Shown one piece after another: positions 40,644 to 50,656 of a DNA stretch of 64,000 nt. The notes beneath the pieces are model-generated. The model saw only the letters and a list, made by a program, of their open reading frames with translations, had not been told where the DNA came from and searched no databases. Origin of the DNA: Pseudoxanthomonas sp. (GTDB lineage Bacteria; Pseudomonadota; Gammaproteobacteria; Xanthomonadales; Xanthomonadaceae); contig NZ_PKDG01000044.1 of NCBI RefSeq assembly GCF_002863005.1, forward strand, positions 1 through 64,000. Direction: 5' to 3'. A program made the translations under genes and the position numbers. Numbering within the stretch: the stretch's first letter is position 1; the number at the start of each line of letters is the position of its first letter.

Positions 40644-41780
40644 TCAGCTCGCCCGGCAGAATGCCGCGTAATCGATATAGCCGGGAAAGGGGCGCCCGGC
40701 GGCACACACGGGGCAGTCAGGATCGTGGCGCAGACGGGTCTCGCGGAAGCGCATGGCCAGCGCATCGAAGTGCAGCAGCCGGCCCGCCAGCGTGTCACCG
40801 ACGCCCAGCAGCAACTTGATCACTTCCGTGGCCTGCAGCAGGCCGATCACGCCGGGCAGCACGCCCAGCACGCCGGCTTCAGCGCAGTTCGGTGCGAATT
40901 CGGGCGACGGAGGCTCGGGGAACAGACAGCGATAGCAAGGTTGTTCGCCGCGATGGCGTCCCGCGTCGAACACGCTCACCTGGCCCTCGAAACGCTGCAC
41001 GGCGCCATACACCAGCGGCTTGCCGAGCTTCACGCAGGCATCGTTGAGCAGGTAGCGGGCCGGGAAGTTGTCGGCGCCATCCAGCACGACGTCCACCCCT
41101 TCCAGCAGCCGTTCGACGTTGTCGGCGGTGACACGCTCCGCCACCGCGTCCACCTGCGTGCGCGGGTTGAGCGCCGCGAGCGTTGCCCGTGCCGAGGCGA
41201 CCTTCGGCTCGCCGATGCGCGCCTCGGTGTGCAGGATCTGCCGCTGCAGGTTGCTGCGGTCGACCACATCATCGTCCGCGATCCGCAACTGCCCTACCCC
41301 GGCAGCCGCCAGGTAGAACGCGGCTGGCGAACCCAGACCACCGGCACCGATCATCAGGACCCGCGACTGCTGCAGGCGTCGCTGGCCGGCGTCGCCGACC
41401 TCGGGCAGCAGCAGGTGCCGCGAGTAGCGCTCGTTGAAATCACGCGCGTCCGCAGACATCGCAGGCACGACCATGGGACGATGCTCGTCCATCCAGCGCG
41501 ACGTTCCGCCCGCGACGGAGGCCAGTCGGGTATAGCCCGCCGCTTCGAGTACGCGTGCCGTCTCCAGCGAACGGCCGCCTTTCTGGCAGATCAGCACGAT
41601 GCTGGCAGCGCGGTCCGGAAGGTGCGCGGCGGGATCGCCTTCGAGTGCGGCTTTGGCGATGCCGCGCGCGCCCTCGGCTTGCCCGCCGGCGCGCTCGTGC
41701 TCCTCGCGCACGTCGATGAACACACTGCCCTGCGCAAGCAGCGCGGCAACGTCCCGGGGATCGATTTCACGGATGGCCAT
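40644..41780 (-). CDS. moeB: Rhodanese-MoeB/ThiF fusion: sulfur-carrier adenylyltransferase
   Basis: 378-aa protein. Residues about 1-100 are a rhodanese domain with active-site Cys65 (CQKGGRS). Residues about 120-378 are the ThiF/MoeB E1-like domain with the ATP loop GAGGLGSP at 145 and zinc-binding CYRC and CPVC pairs near 290 and 362. It would adenylylate a sulfur-carrier protein such as MoaD or ThiS. The rhodanese is N-terminal, opposite to eukaryotic MOCS3. It follows moeA by 36 bp, favouring molybdopterin synthesis. Confidence 0.9.
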   Translation of the reverse strand: MAIREIDPRDVAALLAQGSVFIDVREEHERAGGQAEGARGIAKAALEGDPAAHLPDRAASIVLICQKGGRSLETARVLEAAGYTRLASVAGGTSRWMDEHRPMVVPAMSADARDFNERYSRHLLLPEVGDAGQRRLQQSRVLMIGAGGLGSPAAFYLAAAGVGQLRIADDDVVDRSNLQRQILHTEARIGEPKVASARATLAALNPRTQVDAVAERVTADNVERLLEGVDVVLDGADNFPARYLLNDACVKLGKPLVYGAVQRFEGQVSVFDAGRHRGEQPCYRCLFPEPPSPEFAPNCAEAGVLGVLPGVIGLLQATEVIKLLLGVGDTLAGRLLHFDALAMRFRETRLRHDPDCPVCAAGRPFPGYIDYAAFCRAS

Positions 41781-41816
41781 GCGGCGATTATCGCGCAAGT
41801 CGCGGCGCGGTCGGCC

Positions 41817-43034
41817 TCAGCAGGCGATCACTTCGATGATGTCGCCGGCGCGATAGTCGCGCGCGCCTTCCGGCAGCACGATCAGGGCATTGCTGTCGGC
41901 CGCTCCCCGCAAGTGATGCGAGGCATCGGCCGCATTGGGCATGACCTGCAAGCGGCCATCCGCCGTGCTGGCCAGCCAACCGCGCAGGAACTCCAGGCGC
42001 TCGTGGGATTTCCGCCAGGGTGCTCCCAATACCGCTGTCCACCGCGTCCTGGGTTCGCGGCGACGCTGCATGCCGTCCAGCAGGCCGCGGCCGAGCGTCA
42101 GGAAGGTCGCCAGCACGGACACCGGATTTCCCGGCAGTGCCAGGAACAGCGCGCGATCCATTTCGCCGAACAAGACCGGCATGCCCGGCTTCATCCGCAC
42201 CTTCCAGAAGTGGATGCGGCCATGCGCGGCAAGCAAGCCGGGCAGATGGTCCTTCTCGCCCGCCGATACGCCACCGCAGGTGATGACCACGTCGAACGCC
42301 GCCGCGGCATCGGCCAACAAGGTCTTCATGCGCTCCGGATCGTCAGGCAGCGACGGCCACGCGGTCGGCTCAAGACCTTCCGCCCGCAACAGCCCCATCA
42401 GCAGCTCGCGATTGCTGTTGTAGATCTGGCCGGGTGCCAACGCCAGGCCTGGCTCGACCAGTTCGTCGCCGGTGGTGAACACCGCAACGGTCGGGCGCTG
42501 GGCGACGGTGAGCGATGCGATGCCGAGGGCGGCGGCGAGCGACGCCCGCGCCGGCGTCAGCCATTGCCCGTGCTCGAGGACGCGTACGCCCGCATGAACA
42601 TCTTCGCCACTTGGACGGACGTCTGCGCCGCGGGCGATACCTGCCGGCACGCGGACAGCCCCACCTTCCTCGACGCAGTCTTCCTTGAGCGCGACCGTAT
42701 CGACGCCCGCCGGCAACGGTGCGCCGGTGGTGATGCGGATGCATTCGCCGATGCCGACCACCAGGCTCTGCAGGCGACCCGCGAACTGTTCACCGATCAA
42801 GCGCAGCGACGTCGTGCCATCCCCGGCCAGACTGGCATGTGCGAACGCAAAGCCGTCCATGCGACTGTTGTCGAACGGGGGCAGCGCGATCGGCGAGATG
42901 ATGTCTTCGGCCAGTATGCGGCCGCTGGCGCGCGTGACGGGTACGCGCTCGGCCTTCAGCATGCGGTTGGCTGCGACGCTGCGGACGATCTCCGCAGCGG
43001 TGGCGAAATCGATGCGGGTCGGGTAGCCCGTCAC
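41817..43034 (-). CDS. moeA: Molybdopterin molybdenumtransferase
   Basis: 405-aa MoeA, which inserts molybdate into adenylylated molybdopterin. Signature segments are [13 protein letters not shown] near 51, TTGAPLPAG near 101, the MoaB/Mog-like TTGDEL near 190 and GGVSAGEKD near 250, and LPGNPVS near 292. The start is a GTG at 43034 overlapping the der stop (GTGA). It is followed by moeB on the same strand. Confidence 0.95.
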   Translation of the reverse strand: MTGYPTRIDFATAAEIVRSVAANRMLKAERVPVTRASGRILAEDIISPIALPPFDNSRMDGFAFAHASLAGDGTTSLRLIGEQFAGRLQSLVVGIGECIRITTGAPLPAGVDTVALKEDCVEEGGAVRVPAGIARGADVRPSGEDVHAGVRVLEHGQWLTPARASLAAALGIASLTVAQRPTVAVFTTGDELVEPGLALAPGQIYNSNRELLMGLLRAEGLEPTAWPSLPDDPERMKTLLADAAAAFDVVITCGGVSAGEKDHLPGLLAAHGRIHFWKVRMKPGMPVLFGEMDRALFLALPGNPVSVLATFLTLGRGLLDGMQRRREPRTRWTAVLGAPWRKSHERLEFLRGWLASTADGRLQVMPNAADASHHLRGAADSNALIVLPEGARDYRAGDIIEVIAC

Positions 43035-44431
43035 TTGCCGCGCTTGACGTGCCGGATCAGGCGGCGCTTCTTGGCGATCTGCTTCTCGGTCAGCACGTTC
43101 TTCTTGCCTTCGTAGGGGTTCGCGCCCTCGCGGAAGACAAAACGCACGGGCGTGCCCACCAATTTGAAGCGCTTGCGGAAGAAGTTCTCCAGGTACCGCT
43201 TGTACGACTCCGGCAGCACCTTGAGGCGCGTGCCGTGCACGATGAAGGTCGGCGGGTTCGCCCCGCCCGGATGCACATAGCGCAACTTGGAGACATGCCC
43301 GCGGATGCTGGGCGGCGGATTGGTCTCGTAGGCGATCTCGAGCGCCTTGTTGACTTCACTGGTGCCGAATTCCTTCGTGGCCGACGCATGCGCGCGATGG
43401 ATGGCCTTGAACAGCTCGCGCAGCCCCGAACCGTGCAGCGCGGAGATGCGCACCACCTCGGCCCATTCCACGAACCCCAGCTTGCGGGCGAGCAAGGCTT
43501 CGGCCTGTTCGCGCTGGTAGGCGGTCAGCCCGTCCCACTTGTTGATCGCCACCACCAGTGCGCGTCCGGCATCGAGCACCGCGCCAAGCACGCTGGCGTC
43601 CTGGTCGGTCACGCCTTCGGTCGCATCCAGCAGCAGTACGGCCACCTGGCATTGTTCGATGGCCTGCAGCGTCTTGACCACGCTGAACTTCTCGACCGCT
43701 TCTTCCACCTTGCCCTTGCGGCGCAGGCCCGCGGTATCGATGAGCCGGTACTGGCGACCGTCGCGCTCCATGTCCACGGCGATCGAATCGCGCGTGGTCC
43801 CCGGCACCTCGGAGGCGATCATGCGCTCCTCGCCCAGCAGCCGGTTCACCAGCGTGGACTTGCCGACGTTGGGACGGCCGACGAAGGCGATGCGCATGCG
43901 GTTCGGATCGTTGTCCAGGCCTGCCGTCGCGCCTTCCTCCGGCAGCCGCTCGTGCACCTCCTCCAGCAGGTCGTCGATACCCTGGCGGTGCGAGGCGGAA
44001 ATGGTGATGACATCGGCGAAGCCGTAGCGCGCGAAATCCGCGAGCGCGGTGGTCTCATTGATGCCATCGATCTTGTTGATGACCAGCAAGGTCGGACGGG
44101 CCGTCTTGCGGAGCCAGGCGAGGATCTCGTCGTCGAGCGCGGAAGCGCCTTCACGACCATCGACGATGAACAGGACCAGGTCGGCCTCTTCCGCCGCCGC
44201 ACGCGCCTGTCGTGCCGTGGCGCCGGCCAGCCCCTCTTCTTCGCCGGCGATGCCGCCGGTATCGACGACCAGGAACGGGACGTCCTCGTCCACGCGGCAG
44301 ACGCCGTAATTGCGGTCGCGGGTCACGCCCGGCTGGTCGTGCACCAGCGCGTCACGACTGCGCGTCAGCGCATTGAACAGGGTGGATTTGCCAACGTTGG
44401 GACGGCCCACCAGGGCGACGAGGGGCAACAT
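43031..44431 (-). CDS. der: Ribosome-associated GTPase Der (EngA)
   Basis: 466-aa double GTPase needed for 50S subunit maturation. Two P-loops [10 protein letters not shown] lie near residues 9 and 186, each followed by DTGG/DTAG and NKID/NKWD motifs, then a KH-like C-terminal domain (about 365-450) with a basic tail. The ATG at 44431 begins [16 protein letters not shown]. Overlaps moeA by 4 bp. A terminator separates it from bamB upstream. Confidence 0.97.
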   Translation of the reverse strand: MLPLVALVGRPNVGKSTLFNALTRSRDALVHDQPGVTRDRNYGVCRVDEDVPFLVVDTGGIAGEEEGLAGATARQARAAAEEADLVLFIVDGREGASALDDEILAWLRKTARPTLLVINKIDGINETTALADFARYGFADVITISASHRQGIDDLLEEVHERLPEEGATAGLDNDPNRMRIAFVGRPNVGKSTLVNRLLGEERMIASEVPGTTRDSIAVDMERDGRQYRLIDTAGLRRKGKVEEAVEKFSVVKTLQAIEQCQVAVLLLDATEGVTDQDASVLGAVLDAGRALVVAINKWDGLTAYQREQAEALLARKLGFVEWAEVVRISALHGSGLRELFKAIHRAHASATKEFGTSEVNKALEIAYETNPPPSIRGHVSKLRYVHPGGANPPTFIVHGTRLKVLPESYKRYLENFFRKRFKLVGTPVRFVFREGANPYEGKKNVLTEKQIAKKRRLIRHVKRGK

Positions 44432-44545
44432 GCAGGGAGCAACCGTGAGGAATGAGGGGCGCCGGGCGCCCGGCATCGCGCGGAAGGCGCGACCGGTCCG
44501 GTCAGGCAAGGGGCGGCCATGGTATCGGAATACGCCCCCCTCCGC

Positions 44546-44572
44546 GAAAAAGGGCCGCAATGCGGCCCTTTT
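44546..44572 (-). terminator. Rho-independent terminator after bamB
   Basis: AAAAGGGCCGC pairs with GCGGCCCTTTT around an AAT loop, and on the minus strand the stem runs into five T residues. It lies about 43 bp after the bamB stop. der, which starts at 44431, therefore needs its own promoter or read-through. Confidence 0.88.
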
Positions 44573-44614
44573 CGTCAACAAGGGGGAGGTGGCGTGGCCA
44601 CTCTCCCTGATGGA

Positions 44615-45802
44615 TCACTTGAAGCCGAAGGCCGTCAGCCCGCCTTCCACGTCCTGGACCACCAGGATCCCGTCTGCGGCGACCGGCTTGCCTCGGATGG
44701 CCTTGCCGCCTACGCGCGCGCGCGCCGCCACTTCGCCGTTGTCCGTCTTCAGCCAGTGAAGATAACCGTCGTAATCGCCTACCACGGCGTAGTCGCCGTG
44801 CATCGTCGGGGCGGTGAGCGAGCGACGTGCCAGCGTGGTGTTGGACCACAGGGCACTGCCGCTGTATTTGTCGAGCGCCCATACCGTTCCGGCAGGATCC
44901 GACACGAGGACGGCGCTGCTGGTCACCGCCAGCCCTCCGACGCCGCCGTTGTCGCGCGTCCAGAGCGGACGGCCGGAGGGCCCTTCGATCGCGACCGTTT
45001 CCTTCTTGTAGCTGGTCGCGTACAGCGTGGTGCCTTCGAGCACCGGCGCACCATCGACATCCGCCATGCGCTCAAGTTCGCTGCGCCCTTCCGGCGTGCC
45101 GACCGTCTGGGTCCACATCGACCGGCCATCGCTCGCCGAAAGCGCGGTGACCGTGCCGTCGTCGCCCGCCGTGAACACGATGCCAGGGCCGACGACCACA
45201 GGCGCATTGCCGCGCACGGTCAGGCTGGGAAGTTCGTTCGTCCAGAACCAGCGGCGTTCACCCGTATCCGCCGCCAACGCCGTCACGCGCCCATCGTTGC
45301 TGCGGACGAACACCACGCCGTCGCCGACGACGGGCGCCGCGATGACTTCGTTCGGCACCTTGGCCTGCCACTTCTCGGCGCCCGTGGCCGCATCCAGTGC
45401 GATCACCTGGCCATCGAGGGTGCCCACGACGACCAGGCCATTCCCCGCACCAGGCCCGCCGGACAGGCGCAGGTCGGACTTGTACTGCCACGCTTGCTTG
45501 CCGGACTGCAGGTCGAAAGCGCGTACGCCGCCCTCCACGGCGGCGGCATAGACGCGGCCACCATCGACCACGGGGGCCTGCTGCAGGCCAAGGCGTTTTT
45601 CGCCTTTACCCACGTTGGCGCTCCACAGTTTCGCGACCGTAACGGTGGGGATCACGTCAACGAGTTCAGCCGGCTCGACTGGCTTCTCGCCTTCCTTGTC
45701 CTTGCCGGAGAACCAGCCCTTGACGGTGCTGCAGCCACCGAGTGCCGCAACGAGCGCGGCGGCGGCGGCCAGACGGACGACCGGGGAAATCTGGCGCATC
45801 AT
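44615..45802 (-). CDS. bamB: Outer-membrane protein assembly factor BamB
   Basis: 395-aa lipoprotein of the Bam complex. The signal peptide ends in the lipobox LGGC (Cys24). The remainder is an eight-bladed PQQ-like beta-propeller, with repeated A-x-D-x-x-T/S-G-x-x-x-W units such as ALDAATGAEKW and ALAADTGERRWFW. The ATG at 45802 (ATGATG) overlaps the yfgM stop. It assists insertion of outer-membrane beta-barrels. Confidence 0.95.
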   Translation of the reverse strand: MMRQISPVVRLAAAAALVAALGGCSTVKGWFSGKDKEGEKPVEPAELVDVIPTVTVAKLWSANVGKGEKRLGLQQAPVVDGGRVYAAAVEGGVRAFDLQSGKQAWQYKSDLRLSGGPGAGNGLVVVGTLDGQVIALDAATGAEKWQAKVPNEVIAAPVVGDGVVFVRSNDGRVTALAADTGERRWFWTNELPSLTVRGNAPVVVGPGIVFTAGDDGTVTALSASDGRSMWTQTVGTPEGRSELERMADVDGAPVLEGTTLYATSYKKETVAIEGPSGRPLWTRDNGGVGGLAVTSSAVLVSDPAGTVWALDKYSGSALWSNTTLARRSLTAPTMHGDYAVVGDYDGYLHWLKTDNGEVAARARVGGKAIRGKPVAADGILVVQDVEGGLTAFGFK

Positions 45803-46434
45803 GCCGCACCCCCCGACTTCGGCGGCGTGCCGCCGGCGTCGATCAGCTTGAGTTCGACCAGCCTGCGCTGCGGAGACACCGCATCCAGCGTCGTGAGCGC
45901 GCGGGTATAGGCCTCCTGCGCCTCTTTCGCCTTGCCCGTCGCAAGCAGCGCATCGCCGCGCACTTCTAGACTCGAGGCATCGTCTGCCTTGGCGAGCAAG
46001 GTCAGCGCTTCATCATGTTTGCCGGCATCGATCAACAGCCGCGCCAGGCGCAGGTTGACCAACGGACGGAGCGCCTCATCGGGCGTCAGCGCGCGCAGGG
46101 TGGCGATGGCGGCATCGCGCTCACCCGCCTGGAGCTGCGCCTTCGCCAATTGAAGGCCGGCCGCGTCCGCATAAAGTTCGTCTGCCTTGACCAGCGCATC
46201 CACCGCGCCCGCCGCCTGCTTCAGATCTCCCTTGGCGAGACCTTCGACGGCCGTCTGGTAACCCTGGTAGGCCTGTTCCTGCTTGGCGGCCCGATCCTTC
46301 TGCCACCACTGCCAGCCCAGAATCACGCCGAGGCCGAGGACCACGCCGCCCAGCAGGCCGGCACCGTTGCTCCTCAGCCAGCTGCGGACACGTTCGCTTT
46401 GTTCGTGCTCGTCGAGCAGATCATCAATCGCCAT
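45799..46434 (-). CDS. yfgM: YfgM-like ancillary translocon protein
   Basis: 211-aa protein with one N-terminal membrane helix (about residues 27-46, LLGGVVLGLGVILGWQWW) and a periplasmic tetratricopeptide-like domain. YfgM associates with SecYEG and periplasmic chaperones. It is coupled to bamB by a 4-bp overlap, and follows the rodZ-like gene by 61 bp. Confidence 0.9.
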   Translation of the reverse strand: MAIDDLLDEHEQSERVRSWLRSNGAGLLGGVVLGLGVILGWQWWQKDRAAKQEQAYQGYQTAVEGLAKGDLKQAAGAVDALVKADELYADAAGLQLAKAQLQAGERDAAIATLRALTPDEALRPLVNLRLARLLIDAGKHDEALTLLAKADDASSLEVRGDALLATGKAKEAQEAYTRALTTLDAVSPQRRLVELKLIDAGGTPPKSGGAA

Positions 46435-46495
46435 GCGCTCTCTTGCCCCGTCTCATGCGGGGTCTCGGTCTAGGTTGGACAGACCCGCACGCGGG

Positions 46496-47314
46496 TCAGT
46501 CAACGACCGGCGCCAGGGAACCCTCAGAGGATACCGTAAAGCGTGCAACGTTCGCTCGCTGGTACGGCGCCAAGTCCACCGTACTCCCGGCTTGCTGAAC
46601 CTCGACCGCCGTCGCGTCGCCCAGTTTTACTCGCCCGACTTCGCCCTGTGCATAACGACGCTCTTCGCCCGCACGCAGCAATGCGTGCTCGACCTTGCGA
46701 CCGTCGGGTGCATTCACTTCCACCCAGCTGTCGCCCTTGAACGTCAAGGTCAACCACGATGGCGTAGCGCGCGGCACCGGAGTCAGGGACGCGACATAAG
46801 GCGCAGCCTGCGGCCGACTGGCGGGCGCAGAAACCTCTGCGCCTGCTTCACCGGAGCGGTTGGACGCCGGAACGACATCCAGCGAGGCCGTTGCCGCATC
46901 GGGGCCAGGCCCCGCGGTGGGTCGCAGCGCCATCCACACCGGGGTGGCGATCACCAGGGTCAGCACGACATAGACGGCACGCCGCTTGAAACTCTCGAAC
47001 ACGTACTGGACGCGGGGCGTATGCGAATGGCTGACCAGTTCGGCCGGCCTGGATACCACGGCGTCCGCCTGCTGCAGGAACGGCTCGACGTCCACCTTCA
47101 GAAGTCGGCCATAGCTGCGCAATTGCCCGCGCACGAACACCGCGCCACCGGACTGCTCCCACTGGCCGGCCTCGAGCGCCTGAAGCACCTTCACCGGCAT
47201 CTTGAGCCGCGTACTGGCCTCCTGAACCGACAGGCCGGCCTGCTCGCGTGCCTGCTTCAACGCCTCGCCGCACCCCTGCGACGGAGACACATCCCCGACT
47301 ACCGATTGCATCAT
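46496..47314 (-). CDS. rodZ: RodZ-like helix-turn-helix membrane protein (DUF4115)
   Basis: 272-aa bitopic protein. A cytoplasmic HTH domain (about residues 14-75, LKQAREQAGLSVQEASTRLKMP) is followed by one transmembrane helix (about 111-130), a linker, and the periplasmic DUF4115 domain (about 185-265). RodZ links MreB to the cell-shape machinery. It overlaps pilF by 4 bp. ispG and hisS, which often follow rodZ, are absent here. Confidence 0.88.
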   Translation of the reverse strand: MMQSVVGDVSPSQGCGEALKQAREQAGLSVQEASTRLKMPVKVLQALEAGQWEQSGGAVFVRGQLRSYGRLLKVDVEPFLQQADAVVSRPAELVSHSHTPRVQYVFESFKRRAVYVVLTLVIATPVWMALRPTAGPGPDAATASLDVVPASNRSGEAGAEVSAPASRPQAAPYVASLTPVPRATPSWLTLTFKGDSWVEVNAPDGRKVEHALLRAGEERRYAQGEVGRVKLGDATAVEVQQAGSTVDLAPYQRANVARFTVSSEGSLAPVVD

Positions 47315-48121
47315 GGCCCTGCATTTCCCCCAGAATTGACGTCCTGCGCGTCGGGGAACTCCGCCCGAATCCGCTGAACATATCGACTGGCAGCGGCCTT
47401 GTCGCCGAGTCTTTCTTCAATTTGTGATGCGAGTTTCAACACCGCCGGGCTGGCCGGGCCAGCCGCAAGCCTGCGCTCCACGAACGCGCGGGCCGACAGG
47501 TACTGCTGGCGACGGAACTCGAGCTCGGCCATGGCTTCCAGCGACACGGCGTTCGCGGAATCCATGGCCAGCGATTGACGCAGGTCGCGCGACGCGCGCT
47601 CCACTTGGCCCGCCTTCAGCGCGCAGCTTCCGGCGTTCGCCAGTGCGGCGGCCGGCGTCGCATAGCCGGGCGCCTGGACCGCACGATCGAACCAGACGAG
47701 CGACTCCGCCGCAAATCCGTTGGCGCACAGCCAAGTGCCATAGTTGTTCTGTGTCGACCCATCGCGGGGCGCCACGTCAGCCGCACGCCGATAGAGCTCC
47801 CCTGCACTCTGCAGGCGCCCTTGGCGATCCTCGCTCACGGCCAGGAGGGTAAGCGCATCCGCCGAACCCGGATCGAGCTTCAGCGCGGCGCGGGCTTCCT
47901 TCCCGGCAGCCTCGAACTCGCCTGCCTGCAACCGTTGCATCGAACGGGCAAGGATCGTGTGAACCGCTTGGCGGCGCTTGACCTCGGGACTGTCCCGAAC
48001 CTCATAGTCCTCTACCTCTTCCTGACCCGCCAACTGGCCCATCTTGCCTTTCGGGCGAACGAAGGTCAGGCGGCTGCAGGCGGTCGCTAGCAGGATGGGA
48101 ATCAGCAGCAGGCAGAGCGCC

Positions 48122-48132
<11 letters not shown>
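47311..48132 (-). CDS. pilF: Type IV pilus biogenesis/stability lipoprotein PilF (PilW)
   Basis: 273-aa lipoprotein with lipobox-type leader ending LLATAC (Cys19) and six predicted tetratricopeptide repeats (about residues 55-260). It assists assembly and localisation of the pilus secretin PilQ. It overlaps rlmN by 11 bp and rodZ by 4 bp, the usual gammaproteobacterial neighbourhood. Confidence 0.9.
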
Positions 48133-49345
<1,213 letters not shown>

Positions 49346-49355
49346 CGCATGTCGC

Positions 49356-49781
49356 TCAGCGCGAAAACACTTCAGTGGCGGCGAAGAAGTATGCGATCTC
49401 GATGTTGGCGTTCTCGACCGAGTCCGAACCGTGCGCGGCATTGGCGTCGATCGAATCGGCGAAGTCGGCGCGGATCGTGCCCGGCGCAGCGTCCTTCGGA
49501 TTGGTCGCGCCGAGGATGTCGCGATGCTTCAGAACGGCGTTCTCGCCTTCCAGCACCTGGATGGCGACCGGGCCGGAGATCATGAATTCGACCAGCGCGT
49601 TGAAGAACGGACGCTCGCGGTGGACGGCGTAGAAGCCTTCCGCTTCACGACGCGACAGGTGCTTCATCTTCGAGGCGACAATCTTGAGGCCGTTCTTTTC
49701 GAAACGGGCATAGATTTCGCCGATGACGTTCTTGGCGACGGCATCGGGCTTGACGATCGACAGGGTGCGCTCCAGCGCCAT
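49356..49781 (-). CDS. ndk: Nucleoside diphosphate kinase
   Basis: 141-aa enzyme that balances nucleoside triphosphates through a phosphohistidine. The catalytic His117 is in NAAHGSDS, and KPDAV is near residue 11. Length matches the bacterial family. First gene of the ndk-rlmN-pilF-rodZ-yfgM-bamB series. Confidence 0.97.
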   Translation of the reverse strand: MALERTLSIVKPDAVAKNVIGEIYARFEKNGLKIVASKMKHLSRREAEGFYAVHRERPFFNALVEFMISGPVAIQVLEGENAVLKHRDILGATNPKDAAPGTIRADFADSIDANAAHGSDSVENANIEIAYFFAATEVFSR

Positions 49782-49834
49782 GGGGATTATCTCCGTTGGG
49801 CGGGCCACTGAAGACCCGAGGTTAACATGAAAAA

Positions 49835-49852
49835 CCCGCGTCGAAACGCGGG
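49835..49852 (-). terminator. Terminator-like hairpin upstream of ndk
   Basis: CCCGCGT pairs with ACGCGGG around a CGAA loop, and on the minus strand it runs into five T residues. It lies about 54 bp upstream of the ndk ATG. A TAGAAT -10-like box (49881-49876, minus) is just upstream, so this could be a leader attenuator of ndk or the end of a short untranslated RNA. Confidence 0.7.
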
Positions 49853-49966
49853 CTTAGACCAGAAAGCGTAGCGAGATTCTAACGTATCCGGCCGCGGCTT
49901 GCAGCCGCCCGGGCAGGAATTGCTGCCACGCAGCATGACAGCCCGGGGCGCCCCGCCGACAATGAG

Positions 49967-49982
49967 TCAAACAAGCGTTTGA
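49967..49982 (+). promoter_or_regulatory. PsrA-consensus operator upstream of the TetR/fadBA operon
   Basis: TCAAAC-AAGC-GTTTGA is a perfect dyad. Its core CAAAC-N4-GTTTG matches the known PsrA recognition pattern of pseudomonads. It ends 18 bp before the regulator ATG at 50001, where a repressor would block transcription, suggesting autoregulation of the regulator-fadB-fadA unit. Confidence 0.75.
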
Positions 49983-50000
49983 TTCAGTCCCGGAGGCGTC

Positions 50001-50630
50001 ATGGGCGGCACCACGCATTTTTCCACCAAGGAGCGGATCCTGGGCGCAGCGGAAGAGCTGTTCGCCCAGCACGGGTTCGCAGGCACGTCCCTGCGGCAGG
50101 TCACCAGCCGCGCGGACGTCAATATCGCCGCGGTCAACTACCATTTCGGCAGCAAGGAGAACCTGGTCAATGAGGTCTTCCGCCGCCGCATGGACGACAT
50201 GACCGCCGCGCGCCTGACGCTGCTGGAAAAAGCGCTCGTCGAGCACCCGGGTGCACTGGAGCCCATCCTGGCGGCGTTCGTCGAACCCGCCCTGGCCCTC
50301 GCCCAAGACCGCCACGGCGGCGGGGCCTTCGTGCGCGTGATCGCCCGCGCCTACGCCGAGAAGAACGATGGCCTGCGAAAGTTCCTTTCCGATCATTACG
50401 GCCACGTGTTGCGTGAATTCGGCAAGGCCATCGCCGCCTGCGTGCCGGGCCTGAGCAAGGAAGAGCTGTACTGGCGATTGGACTTCTTCTCCGGCGCCCT
50501 GACCTACGCCATGGCCGATTTCGGCCTGATCAAGCGCCCCACGGGCGTGACCGAGGCGGCGCATCGTGAACGCGCCGCCCGCGAACTCATCCGCTTCGCC
50601 GAGGCCGGCCTGCGCGCCGACCACACCTGA
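50001..50630 (+). CDS. TetR-family regulator of fatty-acid oxidation (PsrA-like)
   Basis: 209-aa regulator. The N-terminal HTH reads ILGAAEELFAQHGFAGTSLR then VNIAAVNYHFGSKENL, very close to the PsrA pattern. The C-terminal domain should bind a ligand; long-chain fatty acids are the PsrA inducer. GGAGG is 4 bp before the ATG. It lies 26 bp upstream of fadB and has a PsrA-type operator in front. Gene name left open because PsrA identity is inferred. Confidence 0.87.
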   Translation: MGGTTHFSTKERILGAAEELFAQHGFAGTSLRQVTSRADVNIAAVNYHFGSKENLVNEVFRRRMDDMTAARLTLLEKALVEHPGALEPILAAFVEPALALAQDRHGGGAFVRVIARAYAEKNDGLRKFLSDHYGHVLREFGKAIAACVPGLSKEELYWRLDFFSGALTYAMADFGLIKRPTGVTEAAHRERAARELIRFAEAGLRADHT

Positions 50631-50656
50631 CACCCCCTGCAATCCGAGGAAATTCC

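Noticed and set aside
40725-43115. 796-codon plus-strand open frame opposite moeB and moeA
   Set aside because: Both opposing genes carry full catalytic motifs; the frame has no domain signal.
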